Part shown: positions 48,896 to 60,600 of the stretch, piece after piece | Numbering within the stretch: position 1 is the first letter of the stretch | Layout of the letters: the number at the start of each line of letters is the position of its first letter | From: Orychophragmus violaceus | Taxonomy: Eukaryota; Streptophyta; Magnoliopsida; Brassicales; Brassicaceae | Reading direction: 5' to 3' | Assembly (NCBI GenBank): GCA_030180135.1 | Contig: CM058238.1 | Span: 94,919,507-94,983,506, forward strand | DNA length: 64,000 bases | Translations under genes and position numbers: made by a program | Notes under the pieces: model-generated | Told to the model about the DNA's origin: nothing | Database searches by the model: none | The model's input: only the letters and a program-made list of their open reading frames with translations

Positions 48896-50838
48896 ATGGA
48901 AACTTGCATTTTGGCCTTAGAATCCTTCTCGGCGGTGCATCTGGTCAGGATAATACATCACGTTAGTCAGTATGGCCAAGATAGTCCTTTCCGTCAGTTC
49001 GTTTCCATCCCGTCAGTCAGTATGGCCGAGATAGTCATTTCCGTCAGTTCGTTTCCATCCCGTCAGTCATTCTGGCCGCGAGAATGCTAGTCCTTTGTTG
49101 TTTTGGCCGAGGGATTCCACACCTTACGTCATTTAGGGTGGTTTTTTGGCCTTAGGATCCTTCCCGGCGGTTCATCCGGTCATGATAATCCATCCCGTCA
49201 ATCAGTATGGCCGAGACAGTCCTTCCCGTCAGTCCATTAGGAGGTTTTTTGGCCTTAGGATCCTTCCCGGCGGTTCATCCGGTCATGATAATCCATCACG
49301 TCAGTCAGTATGGCTGAGATATTCCTTCCCGTCAGTCCATTAGGAGGTTTTGGCCTTAGGATCCTTCCCCCGGTGGATAGAATCAGTTTATCCTATCCCG
49401 TCATTGTTTTTTCCACCAATTTCTTCACCAGACCTCTTTGTTATCCATTTGAGAGGTTTGGGTCTTGATAGTTTCAAAAAAACTCGAGTCAATTTTTTCG
49501 GGACAAGGAACCTTGGTTCTCGGTAGGCTATAACCTTCCCACGGTGTATAGACGGGTTTTTTGGGTCATTTGTTTTCCACCAATTTCTTCACCAGACCTC
49601 TTTTATATCCCATTTTAAGGGTTTTGGTCATGATAGTTTCAAAAAAACTCGATCCAATTCTTCCTGGGTCATGGAAACTTGCATTTTGGCCTTAGAATCC
49701 TTCTCGGCGGTGCATATGGTCAGGATAATCCATCCCGTTAGTCAGTATGGCCGAGATAGTCCTTCCCGTCAGTCCATTAGGAGGTTTTGGCCTTAGGATC
49801 CTTCCCCCGGTGGATAGAATCAGTTTATCCTATCCCGTCATTGTTTTTTCCACCAATTTCTTCACCAGACCACTTTGTTATCCATTTGAGAGGTTTGGGT
49901 CTTGATAGTTTCAAAAAAACTCGAGTCAATTTTTTCGGGTCAAGGCACCTTGGTTCTCGGTAGGCTATAACCTTCCCACGGTGTATAGACGAGTTTTTCG
50001 GGTCATTTGTTTTCCACCAATTTCTTCACCAGACCTCTTTTATATCCCATTTTAAGGGTTTTGGTCATGATAGTTTCAAAAAAACTCGATCCAATTCTTC
50101 CTGGGTCATGGAAACTTGCATTTTGGCCTTAGAATCCTTCTCGGCGGTGCATCTGGTCAGGATAATCCATCACGTCAGTCAGTATGGCCGAGATAGTCCT
50201 TCCCGTCAGTTCGTTTCCATCCCTTTAGTCAGTATGGCCGAGATAGTCCTTCCCGTCAGTTCGTTTCCATCCCGTTAGTCAGTGTGGCCGAGATAGTCCT
50301 TCACGTCAGTTCGTTTCCGTCCCGTCAGTCATTCTGGCCGCGAGAATGCTAGTCCTTTGTTTTTTTGGTCGTGGGATCCACACCTTACGTCATTTAGGGT
50401 GGTTTTTTGGCCTTAGGATCCTTCCCGGCGGTTCATCCGGTCATGATAATCCATCCCGTCAATCAGTATGGTCGAGATAGTCCTTTCCGCCAGTTCGTTT
50501 CCATCCCGTCAGTCAGTATGGCCGAGATAGTCATTCCCGTCAGTTCGTTTCCATCCCATCAGTCATTCTGGCCGCGAGAATGCTAGTCCTTTGTTATTTT
50601 GGTCGAGGGATTCCACACCTTACGTCATTTAGGGTGGTTTTTTGGCCTTAGGATCCTTCCCGTCGGTTCATCCGGTCATGATAATCCATCCCGTCAATCA
50701 GTATGGCCGAGACAGTCCTTCCCGTCAGTCTATTAGGAGGTTTTTTGGCCTTAGGATCCTTCCCGGCGGTTCATCCGGTCATTATAATCCATCACGTCAG
50801 TCAGTATGGCTGAGATATTCCTTCCCGTCAGTCCATTA
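48896..50838. repeat. 1649-type start continuing into the 29-31 kb block
   Basis: The first ~1.2 kb repeats the 1649-bp HOR. From there it follows 29344-31287, with 'cagaccactttg', 'caaggcacctt', 'atccctttagt' and 'ggtcgtgggat'. It is both a third HOR copy and the distant twin of the earlier block, and so is the likely recombination partner linking the two regions. Confidence 0.85.
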
Positions 50839-53467
50839 GGAGGTTTTGGCCTTAGGATCCTTCCCCCGGTGGATAGAATCAGTTTATCATATCCCGTCAT
50901 TGTTTTTTCCACCAATTTCTTCACCAGACCTCTTTGTTATCCATTTTAGAGGTTTGGGTCTTGATAGTTTCAAAAAAACTCGAGTCAATTTTTTCGGGTC
51001 AAGGAACCTTGGTTCTCGGTAGGCTATAACCTTCCCACGGTGTATAGACGGGTTTTTCGGGTCATTTGTTTTCCACCAATTTCTTCACCAGACCTCTTTT
51101 ATATCCCATTTTAAGGGTTTTGGTCATGATAGTTTCAAAAAAACTCGATCCAATTCTTCCTGGGTCATGGAAACTTGCATTTTGGCCTTAGAATCCTTCT
51201 CGGCGGTGCATCTGGTCAGGATAATCCATCACGTCAGTCAGTATGGCCGAGATAGTCCTTTCCGTCAGTTCGTTTCCATCCCGTCAGTCAGTATGGCCGA
51301 GATAGTCATTCCCGTCAGTTCGTTTCCATCCCGTCAGTCATTCTGGCCGCAAGAATGCTAGTCCTTTGTTGTTTTTGCCGAGGGATTCCACACCTTACGT
51401 CATTTAGGGTGGTTATTTGGCCTTAGGATCCTTCCCGGCGGTTCATCCGGTCATGATAATCCATCCCGTCAATCAGTAAGGTCGAGACAGTCTTTCACGT
51501 CAGTTCATTAGGAGGTTTTGGCCTTAGGATCCTTCCCCCGGTGGATAGAATCAGTTTATCCTATCCCGTCATTGTTTTTTCCACCAATTTCTTCACTAGA
51601 CCTCTTTGTTATCCATTTGAGAGGTTTGGGTCTTGATAGTTTCAAAAAAACTCGAGTCAATTTTTTCGGGTCAAGGAACCTTGGTTCACGGTAGGCTATA
51701 ACCTTCCCACGGTGTATAGACGGGTTTTTCGGGTCATTTGTTTTCCACCAATTTCTTCACCAGACCTCTTTGTTATCCATTTGAGAGGTTTGGGTCTTGA
51801 TAGTTTCAAAAAAACTCGATTCAATTATTTCGGGTCATGGAACCTTGGTTCTCGGTAGGCTATAACCTTCCCACGGTGTATAGACGGGTTTTTCGGGTCA
51901 TTTGTTTTCCACCAATTTCTTCACCAGACCTCTTTGTTATCCATTTGAGAGGTTTGGGTCTTGATAGTTTCAAAAAAACTCGAGTCAATTTTTTCGGGTC
52001 AAGGAACCTTGGTTCTCGGTAGGCTATAACCTTCCCACCGTGTATAGACGGGTTTTTCGGGTCATTTGTTTTCCACCAATTTCTTCACCAGACCTCTTTT
52101 ATATCCCATTTTAAGGGTTTTGGTCATGATAGTTTCAAAAAAACTTGATCCAATTCTTCCTGGGTCATGGAAACTTGCATTTTGGCCTTAGAATCCTTCT
52201 CGGCGGTGCATCTGGTCAGGATAATACATCACGTTAGTCAGTATGGCCAAGATAGTCCTTTCCGTCAGTTCGTTTCCATCCCGTCAGTCAGTATGGCCGA
52301 GATAGTCATTCCCGTCAGTTCGTTTCCATCCCGTCAGTCATTCTGGCCGCGAGAATGCTAGTCCTTTGTTGTTTTGGCCGAGGGATTCCACACCTTACGT
52401 CATTTAGGGTGGTTTTTTGGCCTTAGGATCCTTCCCAGCGGTTCATCCGGTCATGATAATCCATCCCGTCAATCAGTATGGCCGAGACAGTCCTTCCCGT
52501 CAGTCCATTAGGAGGTTTTTTGGCCTTAGGATCCTTCCCGGCGGTTCATCCGGTCATGATAATCCATCACGTTAGTCAGTATGGCTGAGATATTCCTTCC
52601 CGTCAGTCCATTAGGAGGTTTTGGCCTTAGGATCCTTCCCCCGGTGGATAGAATCAGTTTATCCTATCCCGTCATTGTTTTTTCCACCAATTTCTTCACC
52701 AGACCTCTTTGTTATCCATTTGAGAGGTTTGGGTCTTGATAGTTTCAAAAAAACTCGAGTCAATTTTTTCGGGACAAGGAACCTTGGTTCTCGGTAGGCT
52801 ATAACCTTCCCACGGTGTATAGACGGGTTTTTTGGGTCATTTGTTTTCCACCAATTTCTTCACCAGACCTCTTTTATATCCCATTTTAAGGGTTTTGGTC
52901 ATGATAGTTTCAAAAAAACTCGATCCAATTCTTCCTGGGTCATGGAAACTTGCATTTTGGCCTTAGAATCCTTCTCGGCGGTGCATATGGTCAGGATAAT
53001 CCATCCCGTTAGTCAGTATGGCCGAGATAGTCCTTCCCGTCAGTCCATTAGGAGGTTTTGGCCTTAGGATCCTTCCCCCGGTGGATAGAATCAGTTTATC
53101 CTATCCCGTCATTGTTTTTTCCACCAATTTCTTCACCAGACCACTTTGTTATCCATTTGAGAGGTTTGGGTCTTGATAGTTTCAAAAAAACTCGAGTCAA
53201 TTTTTTCGGGTCAAGGCACCTTGGTTCTCGGTAGGCTATAACCTTCCCACGGTGTATAGACGAGTTTTTCGGGTCATTTGTTTTCCACCAATTTCTTCAC
53301 CAGACCTCTTTTATATCCCATTATAAGGGTTTTGGTCATGATAGTTTCAAAAAAACTCGATCCAATTCTTCCTGGGTCATGGAAACTTGCATTTTGGCCT
53401 TAGAATCCTTCTCGGCGGTGCATCTGGTCAGGATAATCCATCACGTCTGTCAGTATGGCCGAGATAG
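50839..53467. repeat. Module-D-rich satellite left of the solo LTR
   Basis: Contains 'ccgcaagaatgc' module D (about 51348), the alternating 'cgattcaattatt'/'cgagtcaattttt' pair of 164-bp units (51.7-52.0 kb) and the 29.3-kb-type block from 52167. It is collinear with 29.0-30.65 kb at about 22823 bp offset. It ends at the insertion site within 'ggccgagatag'. Confidence 0.88.
53463..53467. other. Target site duplication, left (GATAG)
   Basis: GATAG occurs here and at 54144-54148, flanking the solo LTR. The uninterrupted satellite has 'gagatagtcc' once. Confidence 0.93.
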
Positions 53468-53855
53468 TGAAGGATCTTTGGTGATAATCCTGATTCAATT
53501 CATCAGATTACTTGATCCTAAACATGCCAGATCTAGGTTCTCTTGAATAGAAACATAAGTAGATCTCACCTTTTACCTGTTTTGTGCAGCGGAAAGGAAG
53601 AACAGGTCAGAGATCAGAGAAACACCGAGGGATGAATCCTCCAAAGGTTCACACACGCTTTTCACAGGAAACAGCTGCTAGACCACCAAGGGAACTCGGC
53701 GCAGAGAGAGAGAGTTTTCGGCTCAAGTGTTAGGGTTAATCAGTCTGAAACTCGAGTTTTATGACACAAAACTCGTCCTGTTCCGTTTGGGCCATTTGGC
53801 CCAAATACCAATTAACTCGTCGGTGTTTGCGCACTGCATCGATCGTTGCACCTTA

Positions 53856-53871
53856 TGCATCGATCGATGCA
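53856..53871. promoter_or_regulatory. 16-bp perfect palindrome TGCATCGATCGATGCA
   Basis: Reads the same on both strands and is preceded by a near copy, 'tgcatcgatcgttgca' (53835-53850). The paired motif lies in the diverged middle of the solo LTR and is absent from the full-length element's LTR. It could be a protein-binding site or a folded RNA element; function is unknown. Confidence 0.6.
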
Positions 53872-53897
53872 CAGTGGCTAAACCTTTTATTCTCTCT

Positions 53898-53932
53898 AAG
53901 TACAGTAAATGCCTAGCACTTTTACTGTACTT
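53898..53932 (-). promoter_or_regulatory. Perfect 12-bp inverted repeat in the solo LTR
   Basis: 'aagtacagtaaa' and 'tttactgtactt' pair perfectly around an 11-nt loop. This is the counterpart of the hairpin at 11234-11266 in the full-length element. Confidence 0.6.
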
Positions 53933-54143
53933 CTGCTAAACCGTTCCTACACATTTTCCTGTTAGCTTAGGCGTGTGACCCATATGGGATCATATAATAA
54001 AGGCAATAAGTCCAAGACTTATAGATCAAGAGCGGACTCTAGCAAGCCATCATGACCCCCAGTATTATATGACTTATGTCTGATCATTGACATACTCTTA
54101 CTTTCTAGAGACAGTACCGAGATTACTGGACACAATTCCAACA

Positions 54144-54148
54144 GATAG
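54144..54148. other. Target site duplication, right (GATAG)
   Basis: Matches 53463-53467. The satellite resumes as 'gatagtccttctcgtcagttcg', continuing the sequence seen without an insert at about 30.65 kb. Confidence 0.93.
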
Positions 54149-57100
54149 TCCTTCTCGTCAGTTCGTTTCCATCCCTTTAGTCAGTATGGCCGAGATAGTC
54201 CTTCCCGTCAGTTCGTTTCCATCCCGTTAGTCAGTATGGCCGAGATAGTCCTTCACGTCTGTTCGTTTCCGTCCCGTCAGTCATTCTGGCCGCGAGAATG
54301 CTAGTCCTTTGTTGTTTTGGCCGAGGGATTCCACACCTTACGTCATTAGGGTGGTTTTTTGGCCTTAGGATCCTTCCCGGCGGTTCATCCGGTCATGATA
54401 ATCCATCCCGTCAATCAGTATGGCCGAGATATTCCTTCCCGTTAGTCCATTAGGAGGTTTTGGGCTTAGGATCCTTCTCGGCGGTGCATCTGGTCAGGAT
54501 AATCCATCACGTCAGTCAGTATGGCCGAGATAGTCCTTTCCGTCAGTTCGTTTCCATCCCGTCAGTCAGTATGGCCGAGATAGTCATTCCCGTCAGTTCG
54601 TTTCCATCCCATCAGTCATTCTGGCCGCAAGAATGCTAGTCCTTTGTTGTTTTTGCCGAGGGATTCCACACCTTACGTCATTTAGGGTGGTTTTTTGGCC
54701 TTAGGATCCTTCCCGGCGGTTCATCCGGTCATGATAATCCATCCCGTCAATCAGTAAGGTCGAGACAGTCCTTCACGTCAGTTCATTAGGAGGTTTTGGC
54801 CTTAGGATCCTTCCCCCGGTGGATAGAATCAGTTTATCCTATCCCGTCATTGTTTTTTCCACCAATTTCTTCACTAGACCTCTTTGTTATCCATTTGAGA
54901 GGTTTGGGTCTTGATAGTTTCAAAAAAACTCGAGTCAATTTTTTCGGGTCAAGGAACCTTGGTTCTCGGTAGGCTATAACCTTCCCACGGTGTATAGACG
55001 GGTTTTTCGGGTCATTTGTTTTCCACCAATTTCTTCACCAGACCTCTTTGTTATCCATTTGAGAGGTTTGGGTCTTGATAGTTTCAAAAAAACTCGATTC
55101 AATTATTTCGGGTCATGGAACCTTGGTTCTCGGTAGGCTATAACCTTCCCACGGTGTATAGACGGGTTTTTCGGGTCATTTGTTTTCCACCAATTTCTTC
55201 ACCAGACCTCTTTGTTATCCATTTGAGAGGTTTGGGTCTTGATAGTTTCAAAAAAACTCGAGTCAATTTTTTCGGGTCAAGGAACCTTGGTTCTCGGTAG
55301 GCTATAACCTTCCCACCGTGTATAGACGGGTTTTTCGGGTCATTTGTTTTCCACCAATTTCTTCACCAGACCTCTTTTATATCCCATTTTAAGGGTTTTG
55401 GTCATGATAGTTTCAAAAAAACTTGATCCAATTCTTCCTGGGTCATGGAAACTTGCATTTTGGCCTTAGAATCCTTCTCGGCGGTGCATCTGGTCAGGAT
55501 AATACATCACGTTAGTCAGTATGGCCAAGATAGTCCTTTCCGTCAGTTCGTTTCCATCCCGTCAGTCAGTATGGCCGAGATAGTCATTCCCGTCAGTTCG
55601 TTTCCATCCCGTCAGTCATTCTGGCCGCGAGAATGCTAGTCCTTTGTTGTTTTGGCCGAGGGATTCCACACCTTACGTCATTTAGGGTGGTTTTTTGGCC
55701 TTAGGATCCTTCCCGGCGGTTCATCCGGTCATGATAATCCATCCCGTCAATCAGTATGGCCGAGACAGTCCTTCCCGTCAGTCCATTAGGAGGTTTTTTG
55801 GCCTTAGGATCCTTCCCGGCGGTTCATCCGGTCATGATAATCCATCACGTCAGTCAGTATGGCTGAGATATTCCTTCCCGTCAGTCCATTAGGAGGTTTT
55901 GGCCTTAGGATCCTTCCCCCGGTGGATAGAATAAGTTTATCCTATCCCGTCATTGTTTTTTCCACCAATTTCTTCACCAGACCTCTTTGTTATCCATTTG
56001 AGAGGTTTGGGTCTTGATAGTTTCAAAAAAACTTGAGTCAATTTTTTCGGGTCAAGGAACCTTGGTTCTCGGTAGGCTATAACCTTCCCACGGTGTATAG
56101 ATGGGTTTTTTGGGTCATTTGTTTTCCACCAATTTCTTCACCAGACCTCTTTTATATCCCATTTTAAGGGTTTTGGTCATGATAGTTTCAAAAAAACTCG
56201 ATCCAATTCTTCCTGGGTCATGGAAACTTGCATTTTGGCCTTAGAATCCTTCTCGGCGGTGCATATGGTAAGGATAATCCATCCCGTTAGTCAGTATGGC
56301 CGAGATAGTCCTTCCCGTCAGTCCCTTAGGAGGTTTTGGCCTTAGGATCCTTCCCCCGGTGGATAGAATCAGTTTATCCTATCCCGTCATTGTTTTTTCC
56401 ACCAATTTCTTCACCAGACCACTTTGTTATCCATTTGAGAGGTTTGGGTCTTGATAGTTTCAAAAAAACTCGAGTCAATTTTTTCGGGTCAAGGCACCTT
56501 GGTTCTCGGTAGGCTATAACCTTCCCACGGTGTATAGACGAGTTTTTCGGGTCATTTGTTTTCCACCAATTTCTTCACCAGACCTCTTTTATATCCCATT
56601 TTAAGGGTTTTGGTCATGATAGTTTCAAAAAAACTCGATCCAATTCTTCCTGGGTCATGGAAACTTGCATTTTGGCCTTAGAATCCTTCTCGGCGGTGCA
56701 TCTGGTCAGGATAATCCATCACGTCAGTCAGTATGGCCGAGATAGTCCTTCCCGTCAGTTCGTTTCCATCCCTTTAGTCAGTATGGCCGAGATAGTCCTT
56801 CCCGTCAGTTCTTTTCCATCCCGTTAGTCAGTATGGCCGAGATAGTCCTTCACGTCAGTTCGTTTCCGTCCCGTCAGTCATTCTGGCCGCGAGAATGCTA
56901 GTCCTTTGTTTTTTTGGTCGTGGGATTCCACACCTTACGTCATTTAGGGTGGTTTTTTGGCCTTAGGATCCTTCCCGGCGGTTCATCCGGTCATGATAAT
57001 CCATCACGTCAGTCAGTATGGCCGAGATAGTCCTTCCCGTAAGTTCGTTTCCATCCCTTTAGTCAGTATGGCCGAGATAGTCCTTCCCGTCAGTTCGTTT

Positions 57101-57674
57101 CCATCCCGTTAGTCAGTATGGCCGAGATAGTCCTTCACGTCAGTTCGTTTCCGTCCCGTCAGTCATTCTGGCCGCGAGAATGCTAGTCCTTTGTTTTTTT
57201 GGTCGTGGGATTCCACACCTTACGTCATTTAGGGTGGTTTTTTGGCCTTAGGATCCTTCCCGACGGTTCATCCGGTCATGATAATCCATCCCGTCAATCA
57301 GTATGGTCGAGATAGTCCTTTCCGCCAGTTCGTTTCCATCCCGTCAGTCAGTATGGCCGAGATAGTCATTCCCGTCAGTTCGTTTCCATCCCATCAGTCA
57401 TTCTGGCCGCGAGAATGCTAGTCCTTTGTTATTTTGGTCGAGGGATTCCACACCTTACGTCATTTAGGGTGGTTTTTTGGCCTTAGGATCCTTCCCGTCG
57501 GTTCATCCGGTCATGATAATCCATCCCGTCAATCAGTATGGCCGAGACAGTCCTTCCCGTCAGTCCATTAGGAGGTTTTTTGGCCTTAGGATCCTTCCCG
57601 GCGGTTCATCCGGTCATGATAATCCATCACGTCAGTCAGTATGGCTGAGATATTCCTTCCCGTCAGTCCATTAG
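54149..57674. repeat. Module-D-rich satellite right of the solo LTR
   Basis: Repeats the left side: 55115 with 51837 and 55445 with 52167 are both 3278 bp apart. Removing the LTR and one TSD (681 bp) gives an underlying HOR of about 2597 bp. Contents are module D in both forms, 164-bp pairs (55.0-55.3 kb), then the 29.3-kb-type block from 55445. Confidence 0.88.
56711..57280. repeat. Tandem duplication of a 285-bp module-D segment
   Basis: 56711-56995 and 56996-57280 are direct copies. 'ataatccatcacgtcagtc' is at 56711 and 56996, and 'gtcctttgttttttt' at 56901 and 57186. Private differences are 'cagttcttttcc' in the first copy, and 'cgtaagttcg' and 'cccgacggttc' in the second. The equivalent blocks near 30.7 and 50.2 kb have this segment once. 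Confidence 0.9.
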
Positions 57675-60600
57675 GAGGTTTTGGCCTTAGGATCCTTCCC
57701 CCGGTGGATAGAATCAGTTTATCATATCCCGTCATTGTTTTTTCCACCAATTTCTTCACCAGACCTCTTTGTTATCCATTTGAGAGGTTTGGGTCTTGAT
57801 AGTTTCAAAAAAACTCGAGTCAATTTTTTCGGGTCAAGGAACCTTGGTTCTCTGTAGGCTATAACCTTCCCACGGTGTATAGACGGGTTTTTTGGGTCAT
57901 TTGTTTTCCACCAATTTCTTCACCAGACCTCTTTTATATCCCATTTTAAGGGTTTTGGTCATGATAGTTTCAAAAAAACTCGATCCAATTCTTCCTGGGT
58001 CATGGAAACTTGCATTTTGGCCTTAGAATCCTTCTCGGCGGTGCATCTGGTCAGGATAATCCATCCCGTTAGTCAGTATGTCCGAGATAGTCCTTCCCGT
58101 CAGTCCATTAGGAGGTTTTGGCCTTAGGATCCTTCCCCCGGTGGATAGAATCAGTTTATCCTATCCCGTCATTGTTTTTTCCACCAATTTCTTCACCAGA
58201 CCTCTTTGTTATCCGTTTGAGAGGTTTGGGTCTTGATAGTTTCAAAAAAACTCGAGTCAATTTTTTCGGGTCAAGGAAACTTGGTTCTCGATAGGCTATA
58301 ACCTTCCCACGGTGTATAGACGGGTTTTTCGGGTCATTTGTTTTCCACCAATTTCTTCAACAGACCTCTTTTATATCCCATTTTAAGGGTTTTGGTCATG
58401 ATAGTTTCAAAAAAACTCGATCCAATTCTTCCTGGGTCATGGAAACTAGCATTCTGGCTTTAGAATCCTTCTCGGCGGTGCATCTGGTCAGGATAATCCA
58501 TCCCGTTAGTCAGTATGGCCGAGATAGTCCTTCCCGTCAGTCCATTAGGAGGTTTTGGCCTTAGGATCCTTCCCCCGGTGGATAGAATCAGTTTATCCTA
58601 TCCCGTCATTGTTTTTTCCACCAATTTCTTCACCAGACCTCTTTGTTATCCTTTTGAGAGGTTTGGGTCTTGATAGTTTCAAAAAAACTCGAGTCAATTT
58701 TTTTGGGTCAAGGAACCTTGGTTCTCGGTAGGCTATAACCTTCCCACGGTGTATAGACGGGTTTTTCAGGTCATTTTTTTCCACCAATTTCTTCACCAGA
58801 CCTCTTTTATATCCCATTTTAAGGGTTTTGGTCATGATAGTTTCAAAAAAACTCGATCCAATTCTTCCTGGGTCATGGAAACTTGCATTTTGGCCTTAGA
58901 ATCCTTCTCGGCGGTGCATCTGGTCAGGATAATCCATCCCGTCAGTCAGTATGGCCGAGATAGTCATTCCCGTCAGTTCGTTTCCATCCCGTCAGTCATT
59001 CTGGCCGCGAGAATGCTAGTCCTTTGTTTTTTTGGTCGAGGGATTCCACACCTTACGTCATTTAGGGTGGTTTTTTGGCCTTCGGATCCTTCGCGGCGGT
59101 TCATCCGGTCAGTCCATTAGGAGGTTTTGGCCTTAGGATCCTTCCCCCGGTGGATAGAATCAGTTTATCCTATCCCGTCATTGTTTTTTCCACCAATTTC
59201 TTCACCAGACCTCTTTGTTATCCATTTGAGAGGTTTGGGTCTTGATAGTTTCATAAAAACTCGAGTCAATTTTTTTCGGGTCATGGAACCTTGGTTCTCG
59301 GTAGGCTATAACCTTCCCACGGTGTATAGACGGGTTTTTCGGGTCATTTGTTTTCCACCAATTTCTTCACCAGACCTCTTTTATATCCCATTTTAAGGGT
59401 TTTGGTCATGATAGTTTCAAAAAAACTCGATCCAATTCTTCCTAGGTCATGGAAACTTGCATTTTGGCCTTAGAATCCTTCTCGGCGGTGCATCTGGTCA
59501 GGATAATCCATCCCGTTAGTCAGTATGGCCGAGATAGTCCTTCCCGTCAGTCCATTAGGAGGTTTTGGCCTTAGGATCCTTCCCCCGGTGGATAGAATCA
59601 GTTTATCCTATCCCGTCATTGTTTTTTCCACCAATTTCTTCACCAGACCTCTTTGTTATCCATTCGAGAGGTTTGGGTCTAGATAGTTTCAAAAAAACTC
59701 GAGTCAATTTTTTCGGGTCATGGAACCTTGGTTCTCGGTAGGCTATAACCTTCCCACGGTGTATAGACGGGTTTTTCGGGTCATTTGTTTTCCACCAATT
59801 TCTTCACCAGACCTCTTTTATATCCCATTTTAAGGGTTTTGGTCATGATAGTTTCAAAAAAACTCGATCCAATTCTTCCTGGGTCATGGAAACTTGCATT
59901 TTGGCCTTAGAATCCTTCTCGGCGGTGCATCTGGTCAGGATAATCCATCCCGTTAGTCAGTATGGCCGAGATAGTCCTTCCCGTCAGTCCATTAGGAGGT
60001 TTTGGCCTTAGGATCCTTCCCCCGGTGGATAGAATCAGTTTATCCTATCCCGTCATTGTTTTTACCACCAATTTCTTCACCAGACCTCTTTGTTATCCAT
60101 TTGAGAGGTTTGGGTCTTGATAGTTTCAAAAAAACTCGAGTCAATTTTTTCGGGTCAAGGGACCTTGGTTCTCGGTAGGGCTATAACCTTCCCACGGTGT
60201 ATAGACGGGTTTTTCGGGTCATTTGTTTTCCACCAATTTCTTCACCACACCTCTTTTATATCCCATTTTAAGGGTTTTGGTCATGATAGTTTCAAAAAAT
60301 CTCGATCCAATTCTTCCTGGGTCATGGAAACTTGCATTTTGGCCTTAGAATCCTTCTCGGCGGTGCATCTGGTCAGGATAATCCATCCCGTTAGTCAGTA
60401 TGGCCGAGATAGTCCTTCCCGTCAGTCCATTAGGAGGTTTTGGCCTTAGGATCCTTCCCCCAGTGGATAGAATCAGTTTATCCTATCCCATCATTGTTTT
60501 TTCCACCAATTTCTTCACCAGACCTCTTTGTTATCCATTTGAGAGGTTTGGGTCTTGATAGTTTCAAAAAAACTCGAGTCAATTTTTTCGGGTCAAGGAA

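Larger units (their letters stand above)
53468..54143 (-). mobile_element. Solo LTR of a related copia element, 676 bp
   Basis: On the minus strand it begins TGTTGGAATTGTGTCC and ends GATCCTTCA. The flanking GATAG duplication shows one full insertion followed by LTR-LTR recombination that removed the internal region. The first ~220 bp (53.93-54.14 kb on this strand) is about 95 percent like the LTR at 11022-11659 by eye, and the last ~200 bp is also related. The middle differs: it has a 'gcatcgatcgatgc' element and lacks the 'gcccaaaagcccatgag' tract in the same form. It is therefore a sister subfamily, not a copy of the full element. The 70-codon open frame at 53727-53939 lies inside it and is not a gene. 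Confidence 0.93.

Noticed and set aside
53727..53939. 70-codon open frame between satellite blocks
   Set aside because: It falls wholly inside the solo LTR, antisense to the element, and resembles no known protein.
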